Below the pieces are notes generated by a model that made no database searches, was not told the DNA's origin, and worked only from the letters and a program-made list of their open reading frames with translations. Position numbers and translations under genes: made by a program. This document shows, in pieces, positions 21,216 to 32,771 of a stretch of DNA of 64,000 bases. Position 1 is the stretch's first letter; each line of letters begins with the position of its first letter. The stretch comes from Casuarina equisetifolia (lineage: Eukaryota > Streptophyta > Magnoliopsida > Fagales > Casuarinaceae): positions 22,457,491 to 22,521,490 of the forward strand of contig CM052361.1 in the NCBI GenBank assembly GCA_028551475.1, written 5' to 3'.

Positions 21216-21221
<6 letters not shown>
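18303..21221. other. Intergenic between TR4 and the zinc-finger gene
   Basis: No supported gene over about 2.9 kb. The first few hundred bases are TR4 promoter. A ~48-bp imperfect tandem duplication lies at about 19,401-19,503, with ACAAGCACCA / GCAAGCACCA cores and GAGTTCA / GAGTCA ends. The last ~200 bp belong to the zinc-finger gene's promoter and leader. Short open frames near 20.7 kb show no family resemblance. Confidence 0.5.

Positions 21222-21270
<49 letters not shown>
21222..21270 (+). repeat. (CT)n microsatellite in the zinc-finger gene leader
   Basis: An uninterrupted CT run of about 49 bases lies 21 bases before the ATG of the C2H2 gene. CT-rich leaders are common in plant genes, and the complementary GA repeat is a known target of BPC/GAGA-binding proteins; a role here is inference. 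Confidence 0.95.
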
Positions 21271-21276
<6 letters not shown>

Positions 21277-21291
21277 GTGGTTCCTGGGAAA

Positions 21292-21849
21292 ATGGAGTCC
21301 GATCAGTCATCACCGGAAAATCTCGTACAGGTGACTGCAGCTGAACAAGGTGCAAGCCATGGAAGGTCCTACGACTGCACCTTCTGCAAGAGAGGCTTCT
21401 CTAATGCACAGGCATTAGGAGGCCACATGAACATGCACCGAAGGCAAAAGGCCAAGCTCAAGCCATTCCCAAGCGAATATGAAGCAACTTCGGACATCCC
21501 AAGGGTCATTCCCTCAGATCGTCCAATACCTGAGAATCCTTCATGGCCACTGGGAGCCAATTCTAGTGACGAAAGAAGAACAATAAAATGGCCTTGGATT
21601 TCTAGTCAACAAGGTTATGCCAATACGAGGGACGAAACCCATGTCGGCGACGGCTACAAGCTTCCTCTCTTTGTCGAAACGCCATCAGATAAAGATCAAA
21701 CACCCTGCAGTCAACATCAAGAGAAAACTGAGGAGGGTTTAGCATCCACCGGCGCCGACGAGTCAGGTTCGCAGATAGACCTTGTGCTTAGACTGGGGCC
21801 TGGCCCTCCGGAGCCATCTGCAGAACCGGGTACTAAAAAGTTCTTCTGA
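21292..21849 (+). CDS. Single C2H2 zinc-finger regulator with EAR motif (SUPERMAN/TAC1 type)
   Basis: Intronless, 185 aa. One plant-type C2H2 finger spans residues 29-49 (Cys29, Cys32, His45, His49) with the plant signature [10 protein letters not shown], followed by a basic RRQKAK stretch. The C-terminus carries an EAR-type repression motif DLVLRL (163-168), the same layout as SUPERMAN, RABBIT EARS and TAC1 proteins. It is therefore a probable nuclear DNA-binding repressor involved in growth or organ patterning. The exact member is not clear, so no symbol is given. I chose the ATG right after the CT run because the 61 codons upstream in frame translate the microsatellite and resemble nothing. 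It has no local partners. Confidence 0.9.
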   Translation: MESDQSSPENLVQVTAAEQGASHGRSYDCTFCKRGFSNAQALGGHMNMHRRQKAKLKPFPSEYEATSDIPRVIPSDRPIPENPSWPLGANSSDERRTIKWPWISSQQGYANTRDETHVGDGYKLPLFVETPSDKDQTPCSQHQEKTEEGLASTGADESGSQIDLVLRLGPGPPEPSAEPGTKKFF

Positions 21850-24800
21850 ATATTTCATTATGGAATGATAGTTTCCCTTATCAAAAATTGTTCTATGGTA
21901 ATTATTTTGCATCTTGTTGTAAAAGGAATTCCTTTTTCATCATACTTGTTCGAGTTCTTTCCTTCAATCCTCCTCGTTCACGTGTAATTTTCATAGGTTT
22001 ATGATAATTGAATGGTGTATTGCTTGTTAAACACTAACTAAAGAATTCTGTGTGTTGTTCATATTCTTTCTTCGAAGTTTCATGCTGAATCTTTTGCATT
22101 TCCAAGAAAGAAAACAAACCTTTGAGAGACCAAGTCTGAATCTTCAGTACTAATAAGGCAATGAAAATTGCTGGGAGTCAGGCACCAATTAGGGTTTGAA
22201 GAGGATGTTCCTGAGAACATCTGATATACAAACCCTAGATGGCATGAATTCTCTTATCTTGTTACCTTTCACACACAAAAGAACAACCTGGATGATTACT
22301 ATGTACGAGGTACTTTTGATTGACTTGACTATCACAAGGACAAACATAAGTCCCACCAAAGGAGCGTAATTCAAAACGCGACCTTGTCTTCCTCCAAAAA
22401 AAAAAACAAAAAATGTGGTATTGCATTATCATCATCAGCTTCCCGTTTGGTTTTGAAAGGACAATTAGAAGCACTAGCTCCACTTGAGCATCAATGTCCC
22501 ATTGTGTAGAACTTTTGTAGACATCTTTATTACTCAAAGACGTAGTAAAATCCCTTTTCTTCACCTTTTGAGTATGAGAAAGTTGGGAAAAGGGTTTGTT
22601 GGGGGGTGTTTTGGTGGGGATACCCACTTCGTAATCAGAGAAAGTTGGGAAAAGAACAGAGAAAGTTGAGGTTGAGTTTAAAAACCATTTGACCGTAATC
22701 TAAACCAATCAAGGAAGCATACAACAAATCAAACTTCATATTTTCTTTTATATTTTTACACAAATATTCAAACTCACACACCCAAGTGTCAAAGTTGAAA
22801 TCAAAAAGTTTCAAGCAATACCTACTCCTAATTGAGTTAATTTCTTGTCAACATAAATTATACTTTAGGAAAAGTCTAGAAGCAAGTAAAACTCACCCTC
22901 TTTACCATGATCATATTATCCACGACAATATTGGCCACTTTCAAAATCAAAGTCCAAACATTGTATGATTGACAGCGCCAAAGTTTGGTCACCGTACCAA
23001 AATAAATTCATCTAATAAAGACTTCTCTTTTTACATTTTTTATATACGTTTGATGGCTATATATGATTGAGTTATCGGAAGAGATATGGGAATCTAACCG
23101 GTCTGATATCACCTCAACTTGGTTTCCTTGATGTCACCATTACTTGGGGAAGAGTCCTTGATCGTGATGATGCAAATACAATTGCTTCTTTCTTAGAGAA
23201 AGTTCGCAATCTTCTCAAACCCGAGCCCTAGCTGCCAAGAAATATTCCTTGGTAACATGTTAGCTTGCTGAATTTAACATCTTTTCCACTATTAAACTTG
23301 CATTAGATTGCATGTCAAATGATAGGGGTGTAGAGGATAAGCAGGTGGATTGTAAAGAAAGATCAAACATGTAGTTGGCAGAAATATAAATCTAGATTTC
23401 CTGATTTAGACTATCTTATGTTTATTTGGTGTGCCACTAGCTTGTTTAGGCTTTTCTGCAATAGCACAAGATAGGTGAGGCCGAAATTAAAGTCTATACA
23501 TAATTTGCGCAAGTAATTTGTTCTGATTCGACATGTAGAGAATGAGGAATGAGCTAAGCCAGTGCATAAACGTCTTGGACAACATTTGAAAGATCTTATT
23601 TAGTTCATCATTGGAACTAGTTTTAGATTTCAATAACTAGGACATAACCACAACGTCTCATAGTGCCATTTCTCTCATGATTTGTAGATTTTGCAATCAC
23701 TCCTCTTTTATTTGCAGTGCGTCGGTTATATTTGAGTCCTTGAATGGCACAGTAATCGAGGTATAATTGTTGTAGATAAGCATGCATCCGCTTCCTCCTG
23801 TTTCTTTGTTCCAACTTTTGTGCCAAACAGTGGAAAAGCTCAATCCATATGATACGTTTCTGCTAGATGGAAGTCATCCCAGCTCTATGTAAAGATAAAC
23901 CTTGAACTCACAAGAGAGAAGAGAAAGTTATAAAGTATTTGACCCCCACAATGCTCCTAAGATTCAGAACTAAAGTGAGATTTGGGATCAAATTTAGACA
24001 GTGCCCACTTAATTTGATGTTATGTGGAGAAGAAAATGGTGAGACAGACCTGGTGCTCATTCGATTTGGCAATCCGCACCCATCATCTAACTTTCTCATA
24101 AAAATGATGAGATAAAGCAAAATTAGGTCATTTAAGTTCAAAGTCCAGTTACAACACATATGCTTAAGAACCAAAATTTTCTCTTGAACCCAAATTTAGT
24201 GGCACACTGTACTATTTGTGTCATTAGTGCAAGACAATTCAACGTACAAAATTAGACATTACTTCCTTCCATTTAAAAAAATAGCGGCCATCGGTTATCC
24301 TTATCAATCTCACACTAGAATTGCAACTCCAGCATAGTTTTGCATTGAAGAACTGCAACTTCAGCTCCTACCTGATAACAAGTATAATGTTCACAAATGG
24401 CATATAGGCCAGCTACTTATCTGTTTGAGGGGTCATAGTAGAGTTTGGATGGAGAAGATTTCGGAAGTCATCATTCCCTTCTATTGAATCATATCAATAA
24501 AAATGGAATAAGATATGAATATAATATCATCTTGTATCACCTTTTTTTCTTTTTTTCTTTTTTTTTAATAATTCACACATCCTCAATAGGTATTACCTTT
24601 TTTACCGCCATAAAAGGATCCATCCCTATGCTTAACCCTAAAGTTTGGCATTTCACCCAAATATTATCATCATTTACCCACCAGTTTCACTCTTACTTTC
24701 TAAAGGAGAGCTTGATTGTTGCTTCTTTTCTCACAGGAATGAGTATTGTTGACTGGAGAAGAAATCGCAATCAGCCCTAACTTGTAGACAAGAAGAGAAA

Positions 24801-25225
24801 CCAAAGAATATGGGGAAACGGACACTGTAAACAAACAACCACCCAGATACCAGCAGAAAATAGAGAAGGCCGAAAGCTAGATGAAATTAACGATAGATCT
24901 AATCAGAAGAGGACATTAGATAGAACATTGACAACGTCGTCTTGCTACAATACATGTTGGAATCCACGAGGCAGACATTGTTGTGAAGCAACCAACTTGA
25001 CCACAAAGTACAAAAGGGATCTCGCTTTTAAAGTTGCCAACCATCCACCGGCTAGTTTACTCCCAACAAAATATTTATGGGACCAAATCTCTAACTTGAA
25101 CTCTGTCCCTCTAAGTTAGAGCAGAAGAGCTTAGCAGCATGTGGTCATGAGAAGTAACAGTTGAAACCTTATTGTGCGTAAAAAGCCGTCTATGTTTGTA
25201 TTAACAACATACCATAAGCATTACA
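21850..25225. other. Intergenic between the zinc-finger and GT31-like genes
   Basis: About 3.4 kb without a gene I can support. The first ~250 bp are the 3' UTR of the zinc-finger gene. A short open stretch at about 23,097-23,232 on the plus strand ends in a stop and reads like protein (TITWGRVLDRDD, then FLEKVRNLLKPEP). I do not recognise it and it may be a relic exon. The remaining open frames look like chance. The final ~100 bp are the 3' UTR of the glycosyltransferase. Confidence 0.45.
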
Positions 25226-27263
25226 TTAGGCCACTATTTCGTCCTGCATGCAGGCCCTAAACTTGACCTCCGTGAAGTTCTGATTGTCACCAACGTCGCA
25301 GCATTCTCTTCTGTTTCCAGCCTGGGAAAAAATAAAATAAAATAAACAAATAAACAAATAAACAATATGATCAAAAGATATAATATTTGGATGGGATAGA
25401 GCATGGAAGATGCAAAACACTTACCTGACCATGTCTGCTCCCGGGTGAGAAGACCTGAATTTTGGATATGAAATCAGCAGAGTGATTCCCAATGGACAAA
25501 CAACGGGCTAACCTTCGAGGCGATCTTCTTACATAGCTTGTAACAATTTGGTTTCCCTCGGCCTTTTCTATGGCCTGAAAGTAGAAAACATGAGGCACCT
25601 GGCATGGATCATTTGAGGGTTGTCGAGTGTTAAACATGTATGGTGGCTTGGCGGTCGTTTTCCATGGCGTAAATGTTTGAAGAGGTCTGTGTAAAACGCT
25701 TGGCGGATAAAACTTTTCATAGATATGAACAGAGTAGCCCCATGATATGGAGAAGGACCAGTTGGTTTGCTTGTGATAGCAAATGGTCTGCTGCAATAGT
25801 CGTGACTGATCAGCTTTGGCGGCTTCCATTAGATGGTTTAGTGCTTCAAAGCGGCTCGTGATGGAGGGAAAAATGGGGTCGACTACATCGAGGTGATGAA
25901 GCGAAACGAGCGGAGACTGTGTAAGAGCTGACAGAAGTCCGGAAATGTCACTGTGAAGATCAATCTGGGAAGGAAAATAGAAATACTCAGACAAAGCTTC
26001 CTGATTGGCTAGTTTTGTTGTCTTGTTGAATGACATTAATTTATATGCACTGTACATTTTTTCATTGCTTTCATCGTCGTTATCTTTCATTGTCAAGTTG
26101 ACCGTCGCAAACGGTTTAGTTTGATAGAAAATATGCCAAACATTTTTTATAACCCAACTTACAGCTATCTAAGACATTCATGAGCTGCTAAGGATGTCGA
26201 CTAGTGACTGCTAATTGTTTAAGCATGAAATACTCAAGGATCGCATTCATGAGATGAACAAACATTTTCATAATTATAGTGGTTACCCAAGTACTTCAAA
26301 TAAGATATATTATAATACGAGGGTATGTCTTAAGCCTTTGTATTTTTTTGTTCTTAGATGAATTAAAAAAGTACTTCAAATATGTAATTAAACAACTTGG
26401 AAGACAAAATTTACCTGATGAAACCCCTTTTCCTGGGTCAGAGAGACTCCCAAATCTGCAATACAGGACTGCAAAATATGATCACTCCCATCCAACGTTT
26501 GATAGGTCCGTATGCAGACATCTAGATTCTTCACCAACCCTTTAGCCAAAGGATAACTTAAGGCAAATCCGGCGCCACCAAATGCCATCTCAAATGAATG
26601 ATCAAAGTTCGATGCCACACACTCTGAATTCGACCCTATGTAGAAGTATTTATTGTGATTATATTTGGCCAGAATTTCAACAAGATTATCCAGAAAAAAG
26701 ATTGTGTCATCATCGGCCATGATGTACCATCGAACCTCATTGTTTATCTCTCCAAACAATTCCAAAAATATGCGTGCCATTCGAATTGCATTTCGATTTT
26801 TGTGCTTGTTGTACTTTTCGTATCTAGAAATATCTTGTGAGACCCTAAACGGAGGAGAAGATGAAGGCCATTGGAGTGCATTCTTGGGAGCTCTATCTAA
26901 GTAGACAAATCCTCTGGTTATGTTTGGCTGCCACCAGGCTTCGGTGTAGCTTCTTTTAGTTTCCCATGTATTTGCAGAACTTGATATTCCAAACACAAGG
27001 TGGCCAATGTTAGTTGGTGTATCTGCAATGGAAGATGAAGACCATGTGTACCTATAGTTTGCAAAGAGCGCAGGGGACCGGCAGCAGGGATGGTTGGAGA
27101 AGACAATGTAGAATAAGTACATGACAGCTCCTGAAATAGCTAGTGATTTGCATAAACTTACTACAAATTTGCCGGATAAAGCTGTTAATATTTGCTGCAG
27201 AACCCGAGACTTGGAAGCAGTGGTTAATGACATCGGGAAAAATTGAGCACTTGAATAAATCAA
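25226..27263 (-). CDS. DUF604 / GT31-like glycosyltransferase, type II membrane protein
   Basis: Three exons on the minus strand, 26415-27263, 25425-25964 and 25226-25321, closing in frame at 1485 nt, 494 aa, typical for plant DUF604 proteins. Near the N-terminus is one hydrophobic anchor (about residues 39-55), as in Golgi type II transferases. The lumenal part opens with the HLVFGISSSANTW block and a WW..RG.V.LD pattern. It then has the DDD metal-binding motif in YIMADDDTIFF, the FGGAGFALSYPLA block, DPIFP near the start of exon 2, and the RRECCD cysteine motif in exon 3. It probably transfers a hexose in the Golgi; donor and acceptor are unknown. A second ATG 10 codons in (MSLTTAS) could be the true start. 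No neighbours suggest a pathway. Confidence 0.9.
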
Positions 27264-28242
27264 AATAGCCTAAAATGATGGGAACTCCAAAGAACATTTC
27301 AAGCACTAGTTTAATACATGGATGAATCCGTAGTTAGATTTCTCTTTCTTGAAGAGGTGCTATAACGTGAATGTTCGTTGCTTTTTGAGCTGTGCTTTTA
27401 CAGCTAATGAATTGGATTGCGTTTTACATGCAATCTCGGAATTGCTTTAACGGCTATAACCAGTAGTTTTTGGCACCGAAATCCAAAGGTCTCAGTCGTC
27501 GCACAAAACAGGAGCCCTTTCACTCAAAACCGTTCCAAGTTTGGGTCATTTTGCGTGCATCCACACTGATTATCCTTATGGATGGCAGGAGAAAAATCAT
27601 GACTGGACTGTTGAGTCTTTGGCCCTCGAGACATAGAAGCTCTGGATTGTAAGAGAAAGCTCATGTGATGCTCAAGGACTCGTCTAGAAGATTCGTGTTC
27701 AAATGGGTCATTTGGATAGATAAAAGGAGAGGGGGTTGTGTATTGAACTTAGGACTGCTTTAGTCCTAGGCAGCTTCCTGTGCTTCAAGTACTAAGAGAT
27801 TTACATACATAGTGATCATTTGGCATCTCAATAATTTAATTTAGTTGCTTTTTCAATATATATTTAGGTATTTCCTTTATTAACAGAAGATTTTACAAGA
27901 ACCTAGGCCCTTTCTAACACCCAGCAATCCCCTTTCAAGACCTTTATTTTGTCACATGAAACAGAGGAATATGTAACAGTTTGTATGAAGCAAGACTATA
28001 GAGAAACCCAAGAACTATGCAATTTCATTCTAATAAAAACACAAATACAGAAGGGTGAAAGAGCAGGGGGGCCGAATGCAGCGGTCACAAGATTAAAGAA
28101 GTATATTGTAGGCCTTAAACCAGCAAATTCTTCTTGCTGCAACTCATAAAACCACCTCTCGACAATAATGAAATTGAAAATACTACACATCTGCACCAAA
28201 ATAGCCTCAAAGAGAAGATATGGGTCACAAAATATTAGCGCA
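27264..28242. other. Intergenic between GT31-like and pTAC16
   Basis: Promoter side of the glycosyltransferase, then the 3' UTR of pTAC16 (about 28,000-28,242). No other gene is seen. Confidence 0.5.
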
Positions 28243-30617
28243 TCAGTCATCATCTACGTATATAGTTTCTTGTGAGAACAGCCCGCCAAACACCTTCCTG
28301 ACTTCTGATTGTTTGGGTTCTGGCTGTTTGGATTCTGGCTTGGGCTTCCCCTTTGCTTTGAATTCAGGAAGTTTGAAGCTAGGTTGTTTGACAACAACTT
28401 TCTGGGATGGCAAAGAACGAGCCTTGGCCTGTCCCCTCACAGTTGCGATCTGCACTTTCGGTTTCTCTTCGGGTTTTTGAACTGCAGCTGTGACCTGGGA
28501 ACTAAGCTTTTCCCAAGAGAACCCAGAGCCAAAGTCTTTGGCTTTGCTCAAAACGGATGACATCGAAGTTCCTGCAACCTCCGCCTTCTCTTCAGCCTCT
28601 TTGGCTAGACTCGTTGCTCGTGCCTCTTGCTCGGAGAGCTTCTTCACCTCTTCTTCTAGTTTCTTTGCCGCTTCAGCTGCTTCGAGCGCTTTCTCGGACG
28701 CTATTCTTGCCTCTTCCTCTGCTTTGGCCCTCGCAACCGATTCTGCATAAGCTTTTCTCCTCCCATCCTCAGGAATGGCACTAAAAGCAATTCCACAAAC
28801 GACTTAGACGAAAGCTTAGTCTAGCAAAAGCAACAAGGATTCTATGTGTAATTATATCGCCAAAATATCAAAGTTGAACCATTCATCACGAAGATCTTCT
28901 CTGTTTCGACCTCTAAAGTAAACCATACATCTCGTCCCTCAACTTGGGCTTTTTCTCCTTTTCAATCAATTTAATTAAGCTTCAGTTTCAAACACGAAAT
29001 CTTTGAGAATTGATGACATTTGCCATGTAGTATGCACCCATTTGGTGTTCTTTAACCATTGCCTTCTTTTATTTAACTAGCGTCTCAAACGCACTCACAG
29101 ACCACCCGATTCTCTCTTGTAAGAACTATCTTCTAGATGTCTTTGCAATTGGACGCAGCGGAGCTGGTTGGTCCCTATCTTCTTCCAATTCATGAAGAAG
29201 CAAAAGCTATTTCTGATGGTCTATCCCATGCAAGTTGCAAGGCCTGCTGGCTCAACAACCATTAGGTCATGGGACGCATAGGTGGGTGCATGACTTACTT
29301 GAAAAGAAAAAGACCATGCAACTTGCCTGAAAAGCTCATCAATACGCCTTGAAGGTGCTGATGGATCTGTAAACACTTCCACCACCTAAAGACCCAAATA
29401 GTTGAAATTTTCAATCCACATGTCAACTAATGATGCAGAATTATGGGTCAACATGAAGTAAGAGTGAAAATGTACCTTATTTTCTGCCACTGCTGTGTTT
29501 GAGAAAACATCGGCCACTAGAGATGCTATCTTCGACTTAGCCACCTAGTATGAACTAACAATTTTAGTAACAAAGAAATTCCAAGACCAAAATAGAAAAG
29601 GAAGTTATGTAATAAAATAATGTAGATTCTATCGCATACATTACATTACTTTGTGGTCGTATGCAACGGTGCTGCTTTCAGCCGACACCACGACATTATA
29701 GGAACTCTCCGCGAAAAGTCTTCGGCCAGACTGGTCTTTATGAACGTGTAGCTGACGTCCGTTTCCACTACTTTTTCCAGAAACTCCGGAATGGTCAGCG
29801 GCTGTGATCGCGAGAGGAGGTTGTTAAAGAACGACGAGATGCCATCCAGCACATTGTACGTGGATGCGGACGTTGTGTTCCCATCGTAGACAATGGCCAC
29901 GTGGCCGACTCCAGCCAGCTGGGCGGCTTGGATCACTTGCAAGGCGTCCGTCGTGGACACCTCCGACGACGGACCGTTTTCGAACGGGCCGATGGTGACG
30001 ACCACCTTGCTGGCGTTTCCGATTGCCTTGGCGATGGATTCCGCGTCCTGGAAGGTGGATTCCACGGCGTTGAGGCGTTTCGAGTCTTCGTTCGATATGA
30101 ACTGCGGCGGCGTCGTCGATGCAATTGTTAGCACGGAAAATCAAAACGACGCCGGATTGGTACGTCTAAAGAACTAACTAACCTTGTATTTGACAGCAAT
30201 CCGAGCCAGCTCTTGAGCGGAACCAAGCTCCGGCACGCCAGCCCGGACACTGAAACCTTGACGCAGCAACGTCTGCGCAATGCGAATCCCGGCCTGCCCT
30301 GTAGCACCGGCGACGAACACCGTCCCGGCATCCTTCCGTCTCGGGTTTCCAAACGACAATCCAGAACCGGGATTACTCACGACCGGAATCAAAGACTTCA
30401 CATCCGCCACCTTCCCGAAGTTAAAACGAAAAGGACTGGAGTTCCCGGAATCATCCTGCTGCGGCTCCCCCGGAGCCGAATCGTTGCTCTTGCCGAAGCG
30501 AAGTTGGAAGGGACTACCCTGTTTGGCAAAGACCGTGAACCTCGTGGTCTTGACGGTACGCTTCGAATGCCGGGACGGGGTTAGAGTAAACGAATTGGAG
30601 GTGAGAGTAGGAGCCAT
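28243..30617 (-). CDS. PTAC16: pTAC16, plastid nucleoid NAD(P)-binding protein (frameshifted in this sequence)
   Basis: Ortholog of PLASTID TRANSCRIPTIONALLY ACTIVE 16, a protein of plastid nucleoids and thylakoid membranes. Exons on the minus strand: 30183-30617, 29650-30101, 29476-29544, 29327-29385, 28243-28780. The N-terminus MAPTLTSNSF starts as in Arabidopsis and is transit-peptide-like. The NAD(P) loop GATGQAG is at residues 104-110. The last exon has a long charged coiled coil rich in Ala, Glu and Lys, then the conserved RKVFGGLFSQETIYVDDD end. Joined exons total 1553 nt, one short of a codon multiple. In exon 2 the frame slips near 29,710 between LAEDFS and the expected YNVVVSAE. One extra base there gives 517 aa. 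Intron 4 uses a GC donor. Identity is very sure; whether the frameshift is real is open. An ATG at 30692 is also in frame upstream. Confidence 0.92.
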
Positions 30618-32771
30618 GGACGACACAGAACGAGGAAGTACCGATTCTGAGCCGTGTAATTGAAAGCTCGAACAGTGAGACGTATGCCTCAAACTTTTTG
30701 TTTGGTTCTGAGATTATCTGGATGGGGAGGTAAGCGAAGGCCAGCGAATGGAGTTGAGACACGTCGTCGGAGTTTATCTACTTCACGAATTTGGGCACCA
30801 AACGTTTCAATGTCACCCCGGTGCTCGAGAAAGTGACGGGCGCTTAGATATTAGCAGTTGGGACTTACCAGTACCAGTCTATCAAAGTCTATCCACCAGA
30901 TTACCACAAGATTCAGGACTTGTGGCCCACAGAAAGCCAGTGCGAGTTCGAGAAAGGATATGGTAAGGAATGGAAGAATCAGCAGCTCAAAAACATGGAG
31001 TCAATATGGGAAGACTAGGACTTCCCTCGAATTGAGATTTGCTAAACTCGAAAGTGCCTAAAAGAAGAGGAAGTGCACATTCTACAGGTCTCGGTTTTGA
31101 CCTGAAACAGCATACTATAGAAAAGCAACCTCCAACTCGTTTGAGATACATAGATTGTGTCCTCAGATGCCACACAGACGTCGTAAGTTGAAATTATGTT
31201 TTACCATACGTTGATCAAACCCACCACACAGATTACCCAAAATTGCTCCTCAATTCTAACAATTGTCTAACCGGTGTGCTAGATTTGAATTTGAGGTTAA
31301 AAAAAAAAAGCTTACAATCAACAGGCCCAAAAAACAAAGACAGGTAACTACTCCAAGTAGAACTTCTAATCAATCTGCCCCCACGTTACTAGTATTCTTC
31401 AAAATGTGCTTGACTATAAGAATTCTGCTAAAATTTCATGCTCATACACTAGCCTCACTTGTGGACCGATGGTACTAAGGGGTGGAGGGGCAGAAGGGTC
31501 AAAGAAAGGAAAGTCCAGGAAGACTAAAGGCTCATATATGATCTGTTTAGATACGACTCTCATGGTACTAAAATTAAGTTCAAGAAAGCTGCAGCCCACT
31601 GTTTGGGTATGTTATCATTTGTCTTTTATTCAATACTACAGAAAGGATTTCAAGATGTTAGACAATAAGAAGTTTCCTCCCACCTAGCTAGGAGGAACAA
31701 CTGTCCAACCAAAAATGAAAAGCATTTCCACGCCACAATTGAAAAAGTACTTGAGCTTTTACCTATGTTGACTGAAATGAAACATCTGCACAAGGCATAG
31801 AAGCCTCAAAACAACTGCCCATAAACATATAGTCATACATTCTCATACAGAACTAACCATCACATAGACGTACATGGTGCCATCTCTATAAACCTTACTG
31901 CAGACATCAGGTCTGGATGAGTCCAACAACTAAAGCACCATGCAGTATTTCAGAACACAAAGCGAAGGAACAACTTTCAAGCTGCCAACCATATAAAGGT
32001 TAAACCAAAAGACAGTGAGAAAGGAACTAGTAGACGCATATGAAATGGATTCACCTACAGAGATAATAGTTCCCTACAAAGAGCCCATAAAAGAATGAGA
32101 ACACTTCACCTGAATTGATGTTCAGAGTGGTGATCTGCACATGGTCTGCTCAACCAAATCATCTAGTTGACATTATTTTCATCTACCAATTGACCAGAAA
32201 CCCAATTTAGTATCAAATTAGAATTATTGTAAATACAGGACCCTTAGGCTTAACTTTTGTCTTAAAGTACAAAACAGAAGAGAGTGCCAATTATAAAGGA
32301 TTAAAAGGGGCTGTGGACCCAACCAACATGGTTTGATTTCCCACGCAGTTATTTTAAATTAAAATTTTGCACCACTTGAGCCTATAAAACAAAAAATTTC
32401 TAGATTCTAAAGCCACAAGCAACAGTCATGGAAGTGAGATACCTTGCATTCATATGGCAACAATCTCCTATAAAAAAATAAAAAATAAATTCCCAACTAA
32501 GGGAAGACAATTATTACCAGAAAATATAGCAGCAAGTTCTGCAAAAAGTTGCACTCAAGAGAATAGCTCAGGAAATCCTCATTTATCCATTTCAGCTGCC
32601 AGCAGTAAACATTGAATACATCAAACAGTAACCAATAAGTAAAAATGCTTCCATTTAACTAATAAGTAGAAATACCCAGAAAATTTAATTCATGATGTTC
32701 AACAGGGATCTAAAAGAGAAGGTTGACTCGAGGGAGAGAACAGCTTAAGGTCCCATTTGCTAGCAAAAACT
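30618..32771. other. Intergenic between pTAC16 and the PWI/RS gene
   Basis: Includes the pTAC16 leader and promoter side (30,618 to about 31,000) and the 3' UTR of the PWI/RS gene (about 32,650-32,771). Between them I see only AT-rich spacer with short chance frames. Confidence 0.5.

Noticed and set aside
22262-22627. 121-residue open frame on the minus strand
   Set aside because: Composition and context look like chance reading through AT-rich spacer; no recognised motif.
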